Notes: generated by a model not told the origin, from the letters alone. DNA of 64,000 nucleotides from Porticoccus sp041395745 (GCA_041395745.1 JAWKZV010000001.1:186001-250000), one strand, 5' to 3'; positions 35,098-44,186 are shown, numbered from the stretch's first letter. A program made the numbers and translations.

Positions 35098-36048
35098 ATG
35101 AATCTGAATTATCTCGATTTCGAACAACCTATTGCAGAGCTCGAAGCTAAAATCGAGGAGCTGCAACTGGTCGGTAACGACAATGAGTTGAACATTACCG
35201 ACGAGGTGGCGAAACTCCGGGATAAGAGCCAGAAACTGACTGAAAAAATCTATGCTGACCTGACTGCCTGGCAGATTGTACAGGTGGCTCGCCATCCCCA
35301 GCGCCCTTATTCCGTCGACTATATCAACCGGGTTTTTACCGACTTTGAAGAGTTGCACGGTGATCGCCATTTCGGTGATGACAAGGCCATCGTCGGTGGT
35401 GTTGCCCGCCTGGATGGCAAGCCGGTAATGGTGATCGGTGAGGAGAAGGGCCGTGGCGTGAGCGACCGGGTATATCGTAACTTCGGTATGCCCAAACCTG
35501 AGGGCTATCGCAAGGCCATGCGCCTGATGGAAATGGCAGAGCGCTTCAAAATGCCGGTGTTGACCCTAATTGACACTCCCGGGGCCTATCCCGGCATTGA
35601 CTCCGAAGAGCGTGGCATCAGTGAGGCCATTGCCCAGAATCTGGCGGTGATGTCTCGCTTAAAAACGCCGATCATCTGCACTGTGATTGGCGAGGGCAGC
35701 TCTGGTGGTGCGCTGGCTATCGGCGTCGGCGATTACCTCAATATGCTGCAGTACGCGACCTACTTTGTTATCTCTCCGGAAGGCTGCGCCAACATCATCT
35801 GGAAGACCACTGAGAAAGCGCCCGACGCCGCTGAGGCTATGGGTGTCACCTCCTCTGTGCTACAGGACCTAGGTATTGTGGATGAGACTATCCCTGAGCC
35901 GCTGGGTGGCGCGCACCGGGATATTGAGGCAATGGCTGAAACCCTGCGCGAAAGATTGTCTGTACAGCTTGATCAACTGCAGGCAGTACCGATTGATGAG
36001 TTGTTGGAAAAGCGCTACCAGCGCCTGATGAATTACGGCAACTCCTGA
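35098..36048 (+). CDS. accA: Acetyl-CoA carboxylase carboxyltransferase subunit alpha
   Basis: A 316-residue alpha subunit of the carboxyltransferase that makes malonyl-CoA. The coiled N-terminus (LDFEQPIAELEAKIEEL) and the core (TLIDTPGAYPGIDSEERG, IGEGSSGGALAIGVGDYLNM) are typical. dnaE-accA is a conserved pair. It converges on the minus-strand GAF gene with 20 bases between stops. Confidence 0.98.
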   Translation: MNLNYLDFEQPIAELEAKIEELQLVGNDNELNITDEVAKLRDKSQKLTEKIYADLTAWQIVQVARHPQRPYSVDYINRVFTDFEELHGDRHFGDDKAIVGGVARLDGKPVMVIGEEKGRGVSDRVYRNFGMPKPEGYRKAMRLMEMAERFKMPVLTLIDTPGAYPGIDSEERGISEAIAQNLAVMSRLKTPIICTVIGEGSSGGALAIGVGDYLNMLQYATYFVISPEGCANIIWKTTEKAPDAAEAMGVTSSVLQDLGIVDETIPEPLGGAHRDIEAMAETLRERLSVQLDQLQAVPIDELLEKRYQRLMNYGNS

Positions 36049-36068
36049 TTTTTGTCATTGCTGTCGAC

Positions 36069-37388
36069 CTATTGTTGGGCCGACAGCACCACCAGTGTTC
36101 CTACTATCTCCTTGTGCAGCTCAATGGGCAGTCTGAGCTGTTTTTGCAGCCAGGCAGGGGCGTTTGCTCCGGCCAGGGGTAAGTCCAGATCCAGTGCTGA
36201 CAGGCGGCATTGAGGGCTGAGTACCAGATCTGCTCCCAGTGCTTTCAGCGTCTGGTGGGCGTGCTGGTTGGCCCGTACCAGCCTGCCGCGGCGGTCGAAG
36301 GCCAACAGCCCCTCTGTTTTCCAGCCCAGAAACATGTTGCGAGTAGCCTCGATGACTTCCTGGCGGGAGCGGAAATAATCCTTGGCCAGGTTTGATTCGA
36401 TCAGCCGTGCCGCCATGATGGCGAAATCCAGGGCATTGCTCTGGTAGGTATCGGTGAGGCCGGACAGATCAACGGCTCCTAGTACCTTCCCATCGTGGGG
36501 ATCGCGGATGACATCTGCGGAGCAGGTCCAGTGCTTGATGCCGGCACAGAAGTGTTCTGCTCCGTAGAGTTGTACCGGTTCGGCGGCCGCCAGTGCCGTG
36601 CCGATGGCGTTGGTACCCGCGGTTTTCTCATTCCAGACCCCCCCTTGGACTAGGTTGATGTCGGTAGCCTGGCCGAGTACGCGCTCGTCTGCCTTCATAT
36701 CCAGAATCAGCCCTTCGGCATCGGCCAGCAGGATCAGACTGTCGCTGCGGAACAGTACCTGGGATGCACGTTCCAGTATGGGCTTGGCAGCCTTCATCAG
36801 GTCTGTTTGTAGAAAGCGCCGCTGCTCCAGTTGATCGGTGTCGGCGATGATGGGAGCGAATTGCAGTTCGGGATCGGTTTGGGACTGGTAACAGCGGCGC
36901 CAGGAGTCGCCTACTACGGGTCTGATAAAGTCGCCGGGATATTCCTCGTCCACCAGAAATTTTTCCCAGGCTGCCAGCAATTGATTGTGTTGCTGGGGAT
37001 CACTGAGCATTTGGGTGCGGTCGCGTATCTGCGCAGTTGCTACGGCAGCCTGTTCCCGGGTGTAGAAATGGCCACGCTGCACGAACCCGGAAATGATGCC
37101 GGGGCGCACTGCGGTGACTTTGCCGCCGGGAAGACGGGAGGCGACCAGATCTCCCGGCAGGCCGTCCAGCACATGCATGGGTGCATCATTTCCGTTGGCA
37201 AATTTCGAGCCGTGGACAACTCCAGTTTCCATGTCGTAAAAAGCTGGTTTGAAGCCGTAGGCACGATTTTCCTCGCTGATGCCACCCTTGCCTCGGTAGA
37301 AGTCATTCTCTTCCTGCAAGGCTTCAAGCGTAAGAGCCCCTTTTTTGGGTGTTTTATCTCCAGCTGTTGTGGGCTTTTTGTTGGACAC
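36069..37388 (-). CDS. AcoR-like GAF/PAS protein without AAA+ or DNA-binding domain
   Basis: A 439-residue protein resembling the sensory half of AcoR-type sigma-54 activators. Residues ~205-335 form the GAF-like part (NEKTAGTNAIGTAL, GAEHFCAGIKHWTCSADVI, LGAVDLSG), preceded by SWRRC (162-166). Residues ~358-435 look PAS-like (GLLAFDRRGRLVRANQHAHQ). No GAFTGA or Walker motif and no helix-turn-helix follow, so it cannot itself be a standard sigma-54 activator. Residues ~43-115 form an extra domain (GFKPAFYDMETG, HVLDGLPGD, SGFVQRGHFYTREQA) I cannot name. GTG 37388 is preferred because GGAGG lies five bases upstream; ATG 37421 has none. It interrupts the usual accA-tilS order. Confidence 0.7.
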   Translation of the reverse strand: MSNKKPTTAGDKTPKKGALTLEALQEENDFYRGKGGISEENRAYGFKPAFYDMETGVVHGSKFANGNDAPMHVLDGLPGDLVASRLPGGKVTAVRPGIISGFVQRGHFYTREQAAVATAQIRDRTQMLSDPQQHNQLLAAWEKFLVDEEYPGDFIRPVVGDSWRRCYQSQTDPELQFAPIIADTDQLEQRRFLQTDLMKAAKPILERASQVLFRSDSLILLADAEGLILDMKADERVLGQATDINLVQGGVWNEKTAGTNAIGTALAAAEPVQLYGAEHFCAGIKHWTCSADVIRDPHDGKVLGAVDLSGLTDTYQSNALDFAIMAARLIESNLAKDYFRSRQEVIEATRNMFLGWKTEGLLAFDRRGRLVRANQHAHQTLKALGADLVLSPQCRLSALDLDLPLAGANAPAWLQKQLRLPIELHKEIVGTLVVLSAQQ

Positions 37389-37693
37389 CGATACCTCCGG
37401 GTCTTCAAGATTACCTGACATCACACTGGCAACTTTTTGGATTTATTGACAAACCGATGCACTTCACCACGTCCCTTTGGTTACAGTATAGACATCGAAC
37501 CGTCGATTAAGTCACAAAAACATGCTGTTTGTCGCTACTTCTGACCGGTTGTAGAAAGCTGCCCGTCAGAGCGCTTTTTAGCTGCGTAATTCCAGATGGG
37601 GACGGGGGCCAGTGAAACCTGTTTTTGACCGCATTCTTGCCATGCAGAGGAGCTGCCTTTACCTTAACAAGACCAACTATTAGCGGTCGCCAT
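37389..37693. other. Divergent intergenic region between the GAF gene and tilS
   Basis: About 305 bases without a convincing gene. It holds a perfect TTGACA at 37446-37451 with no good partner -10, a minus-strand TATACT-like -10 near 37485, and a small inverted repeat ATCGA-ACCG-TCGAT at 37494-37507 next to it, which could be an operator for the GAF gene. AGAGGAG near 37645 looks like a ribosome site but precedes no plausible ATG. Assignments here are tentative. Confidence 0.4.
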
Positions 37694-39022
37694 ATGAGTT
37701 TTTCCCCTGATCGATTGATCGTCTTCATACCCAGGTTGCGCGAGTCCAAAAAGTGTTTTGTGGGTTACAGTGGTGGGCTGGATTCGCAGGTGTTGCTGCA
37801 AGCTGTAGTCGAGTTGTTGGGGGCGGATGCTGTTGCGGCAATCCACGTCAATCATCAGCTTTCACCTCATGCAGGAGTCTGGCAGCAACACTGTGAGAAC
37901 AGTTGCCGTGAGCTGGGGGTTGAGCTGATCGTTGAGACGGTAGCTGTAGTTCCCGATGGTCAGGGCGTCGAGGATGCTGCCAGGTCTGCCCGATACAAAG
38001 TGTTCGAGCGCCATCTGACAACCGGTTCCCTGTTGTTGCTGGCACACCACGCGGACGATCAGGTAGAGACTGTTTTATATCGCTTGTTGCGGGGCAGCGG
38101 GCCGCGGGGGCTCTCCGGGATTCCAGCCAACCGCCAGGTGGGGCAGGGGGAATTGTTACGTCCCCTGCTGTCATTTACCCGCTCAGAGCTGCAGGCGTAC
38201 GCCGAGCAGAAAAAACTCGGCTGGGTGGACGATGAAAGTAATGCCGACACCGACTTTGATCGCAACTTCATCCGCCATCGCCTGCTTCCCCCGCTCAGGG
38301 AACGCTGGCCTGACTACGCCGCTCGCGTAGCTCATAGCGCCGCTCTCTGCCGAGATAATGATGAACTCGCAGCCATGCTGGCTGCACAGGACCTGATTGC
38401 CGTGTACGAGCGGGAAGAGCGTTTGGGCTGGAGTATCAGTGTCGAGGCAATGCTGCACCTGGAAGAGTTGCGCCGTGCCAATCTGTTGCGGCACTGGCCC
38501 GAGCATCATCAGATGGCGCCGCCGGCTCACAGAGCTGTAGAAACAGCACTCACTGAATTGTTGCCCGCCCGGGAGGATGCTGAGCCAGTGGTGAGTTGGG
38601 GTGGTGTGCAACTGCGTCGTTACCAACGGCGTCTCTACCTGTTGCCTCGGAAGATGGAAGATAAACGAGATCTTCCCGAATCGACGCTATGGGCACTGCC
38701 AGGAACCCTGTCGCTCGCCGATGACAGTTTTCTGGAGGCAACCCGGGAGCAGGGAAGAGGACTATGGGTACCGGAGGGCGAGAGGTTGGAGATTCGCTAC
38801 CGGCAGGGTGGAGAGCGTTGCAAACCATTTGGTCGCAGTGGCTCCAACACCCTGAAAAGGCTGTTTCAGGAATACAGTGTTGAACCCTGGCTGCGTGACC
38901 AGGTGCCGCTGCTTTATCTCCACGATCAATTGGTAGCGGTTGCGGACCTTTGGATTTGCGATGGTTTTTTTGCTACACCAGAACAATCCGGTTGGTCCAT
39001 TCAATGGTCTTTTTCAGGCTAA
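37694..39022 (+). CDS. tilS: tRNA(Ile)-lysidine synthase
   Basis: TilS converts cytidine 34 of the CAU-anticodon tRNA-Ile to lysidine. The 442-residue protein has the PP-loop ATP motif YSGGLDSQVLL, the HVNHQLSPHA segment, AHHADDQVETVLYRLLRG, and C-terminal domains with GGERCKPFGRSGSNTLKRLF. ATG 37694 gives the expected N-terminus but lacks a Shine-Dalgarno sequence; an in-frame TTG at 37625 would add 23 residues and is less likely. Confidence 0.93.
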   Translation: MSFSPDRLIVFIPRLRESKKCFVGYSGGLDSQVLLQAVVELLGADAVAAIHVNHQLSPHAGVWQQHCENSCRELGVELIVETVAVVPDGQGVEDAARSARYKVFERHLTTGSLLLLAHHADDQVETVLYRLLRGSGPRGLSGIPANRQVGQGELLRPLLSFTRSELQAYAEQKKLGWVDDESNADTDFDRNFIRHRLLPPLRERWPDYAARVAHSAALCRDNDELAAMLAAQDLIAVYEREERLGWSISVEAMLHLEELRRANLLRHWPEHHQMAPPAHRAVETALTELLPAREDAEPVVSWGGVQLRRYQRRLYLLPRKMEDKRDLPESTLWALPGTLSLADDSFLEATREQGRGLWVPEGERLEIRYRQGGERCKPFGRSGSNTLKRLFQEYSVEPWLRDQVPLLYLHDQLVAVADLWICDGFFATPEQSGWSIQWSFSG

Positions 39023-39028
39023 TTCACA

Positions 39029-39057
39029 TTGAGAGAACAGCGGCTTTCTGGTAGTCT
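39029..39057 (+). promoter_or_regulatory. Candidate promoter of pyrG
   Basis: TTGAGA at 39029-39034, a 17-base spacer and TAGTCT at 39052-39057 preceded by TGG (extended -10). Predicted start near 39064 gives a leader of about 140 bases before pyrG. Confidence 0.4.
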
Positions 39058-39135
39058 GGCATCCCATCTTGAAGCGGATGGGCGCCGGTCTGAAGTTTTC
39101 CCAACCCATAGCCAGATTTACGTTTTTTTTCAATA

Positions 39136-39157
39136 ACATACCTTGAATAAGGTGTGT
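39136..39157 (+). promoter_or_regulatory. Hairpin in the pyrG leader
   Basis: A 9-base-pair stem (ACATACCTT/AAGGTGTGT, one G-T pair) with a GAAT loop, just after a run of eight T residues. It could be a leader structure affecting pyrG expression; with the T-run upstream rather than downstream it does not look like a terminator on either strand. Confidence 0.4.
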
Positions 39158-39204
39158 GTTCGGCATTTTTCAAAGCAGTAGTCAAAGTGTTCGGAAGGGG
39201 CTAG

Positions 39205-40830
39205 ATGACACGTTATATTTTTGTTACGGGCGGTGTTGTATCTTCTTTGGGGAAGGGTATCGCTTCAGCATCACTGGGTTCCATTCTTGAAGCCCATGGA
39301 TTGAGTGTCACCATCCTTAAACTGGACCCCTACCTCAACGTCGATCCAGGCACAATGAGCCCCTTCCAGCACGGTGAAGTGTTCGTTACCGAAGACGGTG
39401 CCGAGACGGATCTGGACCTGGGGCACTACGAGCGTTTTCTCTCATCCAAGATGAGTAAGCTCAACAATTTCACTAGCGGAAAGATTTACGAAACTATTTT
39501 GCGCAAAGAGCGCCGCGGCGATTACCTGGGCGGGACAGTTCAGGTCATTCCCCATGTGACCGACGAGATCAAACGTCGGGTATTGGCTGGTGGCGAGGGC
39601 TACGATGTGGCCATCGTCGAGATCGGTGGCACCGTCGGTGACATCGAGTCGCAACCCTTCCTCGAAGCGGTGCGCCAGTTGAAACTGGAGTTGGGTTCAA
39701 GCCGCTCGATCCTGATTCACCTGACTTTGGTGCCCTATATTGCCACTGCTGGGGAGACCAAAACCAAGCCGACCCAGCACTCTGTCAAGGAACTGCGCTC
39801 CATCGGCTTGCTGCCGGATATCCTCCTGTGCCGTTCCGAGGTGGAGCTGGATGAAGGGCAGCGCAGGAAAATTGCCCTGTTTACCAACGTCGAGGTGCGT
39901 GCCGTGGTGCCGCTGCTGGACGCCCGCACCATTTATGCTATCCCCCGCGATTTGCAGAAGCGTGGTCTTGACCAGATCGTTATGGAGAAGCTCCATCTGC
40001 AATTCAATGAGGCAGATCTGAGTGCCTGGGACCGGGTGGTAGAAAACCAGCTCAACCCGAAACACCAGGTCACCATCGCCATGGTGGGAAAGTACATGGA
40101 GCTGCTGGACGCCTACAAGTCTCTTAACGAGGCGTTAATCCATGCCGGTATTCGCCATCAGACCAAAGTGAATGTGCGCTATATCGATTCCGAGGACCTG
40201 GATACCGATATGTCCCTGCTGACCGGCGTGAATGCTATTCTGGTGCCCGGTGGCTTCGGTATCCGCGGGGTAGAAGGCAAGATCAAGGCGGTTAATTACG
40301 CCCGCACCAACAAAATACCCTATCTGGGCATCTGCCTGGGTATGCAGGTGGCGATGATTGAGTTTGCTCGCAACGTCTGCGGCATGGCTGGAGCCAACAG
40401 TACCGAATTCGATACGGAAACCCCTTATCCGGTGATCGGCCTGATCACCGAGTGGGTAGATATGGATGGCAGCGTGGAAACCCGTTCCGAAGAGTCTGAT
40501 CTGGGCGGAACCATGCGCCTCGGTGCCCAGAACAGCTACCTGGTGCCCGGTACCATGGCGCACGAAATCTATGGCTCTGACGTCATTCTGGAACGTCACC
40601 GCCATCGTTACGAAGTGAATAACAAATATGTTCCCCAGCTGGAACAGGCCGGCATGCGTGTCGGCGGCTGGTCGGAGAGCAGAACCCTGGTGGAAACTAT
40701 CGAAATTCCGGACCACCCCTGGTTTTTTGCCTGTCAGTTCCACCCGGAGTTTACGTCAACGCCTCGCAATGGACACCCACTGTTCAGCAGTTTTGTCGAA
40801 GCAGCTTTGAAGCACGCCGGCGAGGTCTAA
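39205..40830 (+). CDS. pyrG: CTP synthase
   Basis: A 541-residue enzyme making CTP from UTP with glutamine. The synthase domain begins YIFVTGGVVSSLGKG; the amidotransferase domain has the catalytic cysteine in YLGICLGMQVAM and the HPEFTS histidine/glutamate. Length matches E. coli (545). kdsA starts 3 bases after its stop; CTP is also used by KdsB, IspD and CdsA. Confidence 0.98.
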   Translation: MTRYIFVTGGVVSSLGKGIASASLGSILEAHGLSVTILKLDPYLNVDPGTMSPFQHGEVFVTEDGAETDLDLGHYERFLSSKMSKLNNFTSGKIYETILRKERRGDYLGGTVQVIPHVTDEIKRRVLAGGEGYDVAIVEIGGTVGDIESQPFLEAVRQLKLELGSSRSILIHLTLVPYIATAGETKTKPTQHSVKELRSIGLLPDILLCRSEVELDEGQRRKIALFTNVEVRAVVPLLDARTIYAIPRDLQKRGLDQIVMEKLHLQFNEADLSAWDRVVENQLNPKHQVTIAMVGKYMELLDAYKSLNEALIHAGIRHQTKVNVRYIDSEDLDTDMSLLTGVNAILVPGGFGIRGVEGKIKAVNYARTNKIPYLGICLGMQVAMIEFARNVCGMAGANSTEFDTETPYPVIGLITEWVDMDGSVETRSEESDLGGTMRLGAQNSYLVPGTMAHEIYGSDVILERHRHRYEVNNKYVPQLEQAGMRVGGWSESRTLVETIEIPDHPWFFACQFHPEFTSTPRNGHPLFSSFVEAALKHAGEV

Positions 40831-40833
40831 AAC

Positions 40834-41691
40834 GTGGCCACCACAAATATTGCTATTGATGTCAGCGGCATTCCCGTTGCCAATGATCGCCCCTTTGTTT
40901 TGTTTGGGGGCATGAATGTGCTCGAGTCACGGGATATGGCCATGCAGGTGGCTGAGCACTATGTGGAAGTGACCACCAAGCTTGGTATTCCCTACGTTTT
41001 CAAGGCTTCGTTCGATAAGGCCAACCGCTCTTCCATCCATTCCTTTCGTGGACCCGGGATGGAAGAAGGGCTGAAGATTTTCGAAGAGATCAAGCGCACC
41101 TTTGGAGTGCCGGTCATCACTGACGTCCACGAGGTATTCCAGGCCAAGCCGGTTGCGGAAGTTTGTGATGTCATTCAACTGCCGGCATTCCTTGCCCGTC
41201 AGACCGACCTGGTGCGGGCCATGGCGGAAACCGGTGCAGTGATTAACGTCAAGAAACCCCAGTTTCTGAGTCCGTCACAGATGGGCAATATCGTCGAGAA
41301 ATTCCGCGAGTGCGGCAACGACCAGGTTATGTTGTGCGAGCGGGGCAGTACCTTCGGCTACGACAATCTGGTGGTGGACATGCTGGGTTTTCGCACCATG
41401 AAGGAGGTCAGTGGTGGTCTGCCGCTGATCTTTGACGTCACCCATGCTCTGCAGTGTCGTGATCCTATGGGGGCTGCTTCTGGCGGTCGTCGTCACCAGG
41501 TGGTGGAATTGGCCCGCGCCGGTATGGCGATAGGGTTGGCAGGATTATTCCTGGAGGCACACCCAAACCCGGACAAGGCCAGGTGTGATGGCCCGAGCGC
41601 GCTGCCTCTGGCTGTACTGGAGCCGTTTCTGTCTCAGGTGAAAGCGATAGACGACCTGACCAAGTCACAGCCTGACTTATCTATCAGCTAG
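40834..41691 (+). CDS. kdsA: 3-deoxy-8-phosphooctulonate synthase
   Basis: A 285-residue KDO-8-phosphate synthase joining phosphoenolpyruvate and arabinose 5-phosphate for the LPS inner core. FKASFDKANRSSIHSFRGPG, DVHE and LCERGSTFGY are family landmarks. Start GTG 40834. It stands between pyrG and eno; enolase makes its substrate phosphoenolpyruvate. Confidence 0.97.
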   Translation: MATTNIAIDVSGIPVANDRPFVLFGGMNVLESRDMAMQVAEHYVEVTTKLGIPYVFKASFDKANRSSIHSFRGPGMEEGLKIFEEIKRTFGVPVITDVHEVFQAKPVAEVCDVIQLPAFLARQTDLVRAMAETGAVINVKKPQFLSPSQMGNIVEKFRECGNDQVMLCERGSTFGYDNLVVDMLGFRTMKEVSGGLPLIFDVTHALQCRDPMGAASGGRRHQVVELARAGMAIGLAGLFLEAHPNPDKARCDGPSALPLAVLEPFLSQVKAIDDLTKSQPDLSIS

Positions 41692-41760
41692 CGCAGGATA
41701 GACCGTTTTTTACGTGTGGTGCCCCTGGCCGGGCTTCACTAATGTTTGAGGGAGAACTAA

Positions 41761-43050
41761 ATGACCAAAATTATCGACATCCGTGCCTATGAAGTGCTGG
41801 ATTCCCGCGGCAACCCGACAGTGGAAGCCGATGTGATCCTGGAAGATGGCAGCATTGGCACCGCCTGTGCGCCCTCTGGTGCGTCCACTGGTTCCCGCGA
41901 AGCTCTGGAGCTGCGCGACGGTGACAAATCCCGCTATCTGGGCAAGGGCGTCCTCAAGGCTGTCGAAAATATCAATACTGAAATTCGCTCCCTGTTACTT
42001 GGCAAAGATGCGACTGAACAGCGCGAGCTGGATCGCCTGATGATCGAAGCGGATGGAACCGAGAACAAATCCAAGTTCGGTGCCAACGCGATTCTGGCCG
42101 TATCCCTGGCGGCGGCCAAGGCGGCGGCAATTTCCCGTGGTGTTCCCCTCTACGCGCACATCGCAGACATCAATGGTACCTCCGGTCACTACAGCATGCC
42201 GGTGCCAATGATGAATATCCTCAACGGCGGAGAACACGCCGATAACAACGTGGATATTCAGGAATTCATGGTGCAGCCGGTTTCCGCAAAAACCTTTGCC
42301 GAGGCGCTGCGCATGGGTGCGGAAATCTTCCACACCCTGAAGAAAGTGCTGAGCGGCAAAGGCCTGAACACCGCCGTGGGTGACGAAGGCGGTTTTGCTC
42401 CCAACCTGTCCTCCAATGCCGAGGCTCTGGCGGTGATCAAGGAAGCGGTCGAGGCAGCCGGTTACAAGCTGGGTGAAGACATCACTCTGGCGCTGGACTG
42501 TGCCTCTTCTGAATTCTACAAAAACGGTCAGTACGATCTCGCAGGGGAAGGCAAAGTCTACAGCTCTCAGGGTTTCAGCGATTTCCTCGCCGAACTCTGT
42601 GACCAGTACCCGATTATTTCCATTGAGGACGGCCAGGACGAGTCCGACTGGGACGGCTGGAAATACCAGACCGAGAAACTGGGCAACCGCGTTCAACTGG
42701 TGGGCGACGACCTGTTCGTCACCAACACCAAAATTCTGAGCAAGGGTATCGAGATGGGTGTGGCGAACTCCATCCTCATCAAGTTCAACCAGATTGGTTC
42801 CCTGTCCGAGACCCTGGATGCCATCAAGATGGCCAAGGATGCCGGCTACACCGCAGTAATTTCTCACCGTTCCGGTGAAACTGAGGACACCACCATCGCC
42901 GACCTGGCGGTGGCTACCACCGCCGGCCAGATCAAGACCGGCTCACTGTGCCGTTCTGATCGCGTGGCGAAGTATAACCGTCTGCTGCGCATCGAGGCCG
43001 AGCTGGGTGCTCTGGCACCTTACCGGGGACGGGCGGAGTTCAAGACCTGA
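41761..43050 (+). CDS. eno: Enolase
   Basis: A 429-residue glycolytic enzyme (2-phosphoglycerate to phosphoenolpyruvate), also part of the RNA degradosome in relatives. EVLDSRGNPTVEADV, GDEGGFAPN, the metal site SIEDGQDE and the SHRSGETEDT loop are present. A GGGAGA ribosome site precedes the ATG. The codon choice looks biased, as expected for a highly expressed gene. A GC-rich hairpin follows. Confidence 0.98.
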   Translation: MTKIIDIRAYEVLDSRGNPTVEADVILEDGSIGTACAPSGASTGSREALELRDGDKSRYLGKGVLKAVENINTEIRSLLLGKDATEQRELDRLMIEADGTENKSKFGANAILAVSLAAAKAAAISRGVPLYAHIADINGTSGHYSMPVPMMNILNGGEHADNNVDIQEFMVQPVSAKTFAEALRMGAEIFHTLKKVLSGKGLNTAVGDEGGFAPNLSSNAEALAVIKEAVEAAGYKLGEDITLALDCASSEFYKNGQYDLAGEGKVYSSQGFSDFLAELCDQYPIISIEDGQDESDWDGWKYQTEKLGNRVQLVGDDLFVTNTKILSKGIEMGVANSILIKFNQIGSLSETLDAIKMAKDAGYTAVISHRSGETEDTTIADLAVATTAGQIKTGSLCRSDRVAKYNRLLRIEAELGALAPYRGRAEFKT

Positions 43051-43072
43051 TCCCGGGCATTGATCCTACAGC

Positions 43073-43095
43073 GAGGGCGGCCATTGGCCGCCCTC
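43073..43095 (+). terminator. GC-rich hairpin after eno
   Basis: A perfect 10-base-pair stem (GAGGGCGGCC/GGCCGCCCTC) with an ATT loop lies 22 bases after the eno stop. No T-run follows, so it may stabilise the eno mRNA 3' end or assist factor-dependent termination rather than act alone. Confidence 0.5.
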
Positions 43096-43136
43096 AATGG
43101 TTATGGACACGGCCTTCGGCTTTCCCGGTTGGTACG

Positions 43137-43165
43137 CTGACGGCTTCGGACGACTTCTGTAGAAT
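43137..43165 (+). promoter_or_regulatory. Candidate promoter abutting ftsB
   Basis: CTGACG (43137-43142), a 17-base spacer and TAGAAT (43160-43165). The -10 ends six bases before the ftsB ATG, so transcription would begin at or next to the start codon. Confidence 0.45.
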
Positions 43166-43171
43166 CCCTGC

Positions 43172-43453
43172 ATGCGCTGGTTGTTGATCGTTCTCTCACT
43201 ACTGTTACTGATTCTCCAGTATCAACTCTGGCTGGGTGAGGGTGGCCTGGCGAAAAGGCTTACGCTCGAAAACCAGGTTGCTGAACAGCAGCAGAAGAAT
43301 GAAGTGCTGCAGCAGCGCAACCAGACCCTGATCAGTGAAGTGGTGGATCTCAAGGAAGGTCTTGATAGCATCGAGGAGCGCGCCCGAACAGATCTGGGCA
43401 TGATCAAGGAAGGGGAGACGTTCTATATGGTCGTGGAGCCGGAAGATCAATGA
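43172..43453 (+). CDS. ftsB: Cell division protein FtsB
   Basis: A 93-residue bitopic inner-membrane divisome protein. One membrane segment (residues ~2-16, LLIVLSLLLLILQYQLW) is followed by a periplasmic coiled coil (~28-62) rich in E/Q/N/L, then the conserved EERARTDLGMIKEGETFY. It forms the FtsQLB complex. No Shine-Dalgarno sequence precedes the ATG. It overlaps ispD by four bases (ATGA), the usual pair. Confidence 0.95.
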   Translation: MRWLLIVLSLLLLILQYQLWLGEGGLAKRLTLENQVAEQQQKNEVLQQRNQTLISEVVDLKEGLDSIEERARTDLGMIKEGETFYMVVEPEDQ

Positions 43454-44169
43454 GTGATACCTGGATAGTAGTGCCGGCAGCCGGTGTCGGAAGTCGTTTT
43501 GGTGGTGTCATCCCCAAGCAGTACCAGACCCTGGCGGGTAAGACTGTTATCGAGCACACTCTGGAGCGGCTCTTGTCGGTCGACAATGCCATTGTGGTGG
43601 TGGCGGTTAACCCCGAGGACGACCACTGGTCCAGGCTCCCAGTATTTGAACATCCTCGTATCCGCACTGTTCACGGTGGCCGTGAACGGGCGGATTCCGT
43701 GCGCCTGGCGCTGGAATGCCTTTCCCGTGAGGCACACACAGATGATTGGGTACTGGTGCACGATGTGGCTCGTCCCTGCGTGCGAGTGGCCGAAATCCGT
43801 CATTTGCTGGATACCCTGAAGGACCACAAAGTGGGCGGGGTTCTGGCGGTGCCAGTCAGCGATACGGTCAAGCGGGTAGATCGAGGAGATGATATCGCTG
43901 CTACCGAGGATCGCGCTCGTCTTTGGCTAGCCCAGACGCCGCAGATGTTCCGCTACGGCCTGTTGAGCTGGAGCCTGAAAACAGCGGTCCGCCAACAGTG
44001 GCAGCCCACCGATGAGTCCCAGGCAGTCGAACGGTTGGGGCATGTACCATTGGTCGTGGAGGGCTGTCGGGACAATATCAAGATCACCCGTCGTGAGGAT
44101 CTGGCGATCGCTGAGGCAATCCTGCGCTACCAGCGCGAAATGGCAAGCGGACGCGGCGAGACTCTGTGA
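43450..44169 (+). CDS. ispD: 2-C-methyl-D-erythritol 4-phosphate cytidylyltransferase
   Basis: A 239-residue MEP-pathway enzyme using CTP. The nucleotide-binding VPAAGVGSRFGGVIPKQY, the VHGGRERADSVRLAL segment and VHDVARPCV are diagnostic. The ATG overlaps the ftsB stop. ispF follows after 17 bases. Confidence 0.97.
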   Translation: MSDTWIVVPAAGVGSRFGGVIPKQYQTLAGKTVIEHTLERLLSVDNAIVVVAVNPEDDHWSRLPVFEHPRIRTVHGGRERADSVRLALECLSREAHTDDWVLVHDVARPCVRVAEIRHLLDTLKDHKVGGVLAVPVSDTVKRVDRGDDIAATEDRARLWLAQTPQMFRYGLLSWSLKTAVRQQWQPTDESQAVERLGHVPLVVEGCRDNIKITRREDLAIAEAILRYQREMASGRGETL

Positions 44170-44186
44170 CTGGATAGGGGGGGAAG

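Noticed and set aside
41995..42867. A 290-codon minus-strand frame in eno.
   Set aside because: Typical antisense shadow caused by strong codon bias in a highly expressed gene.
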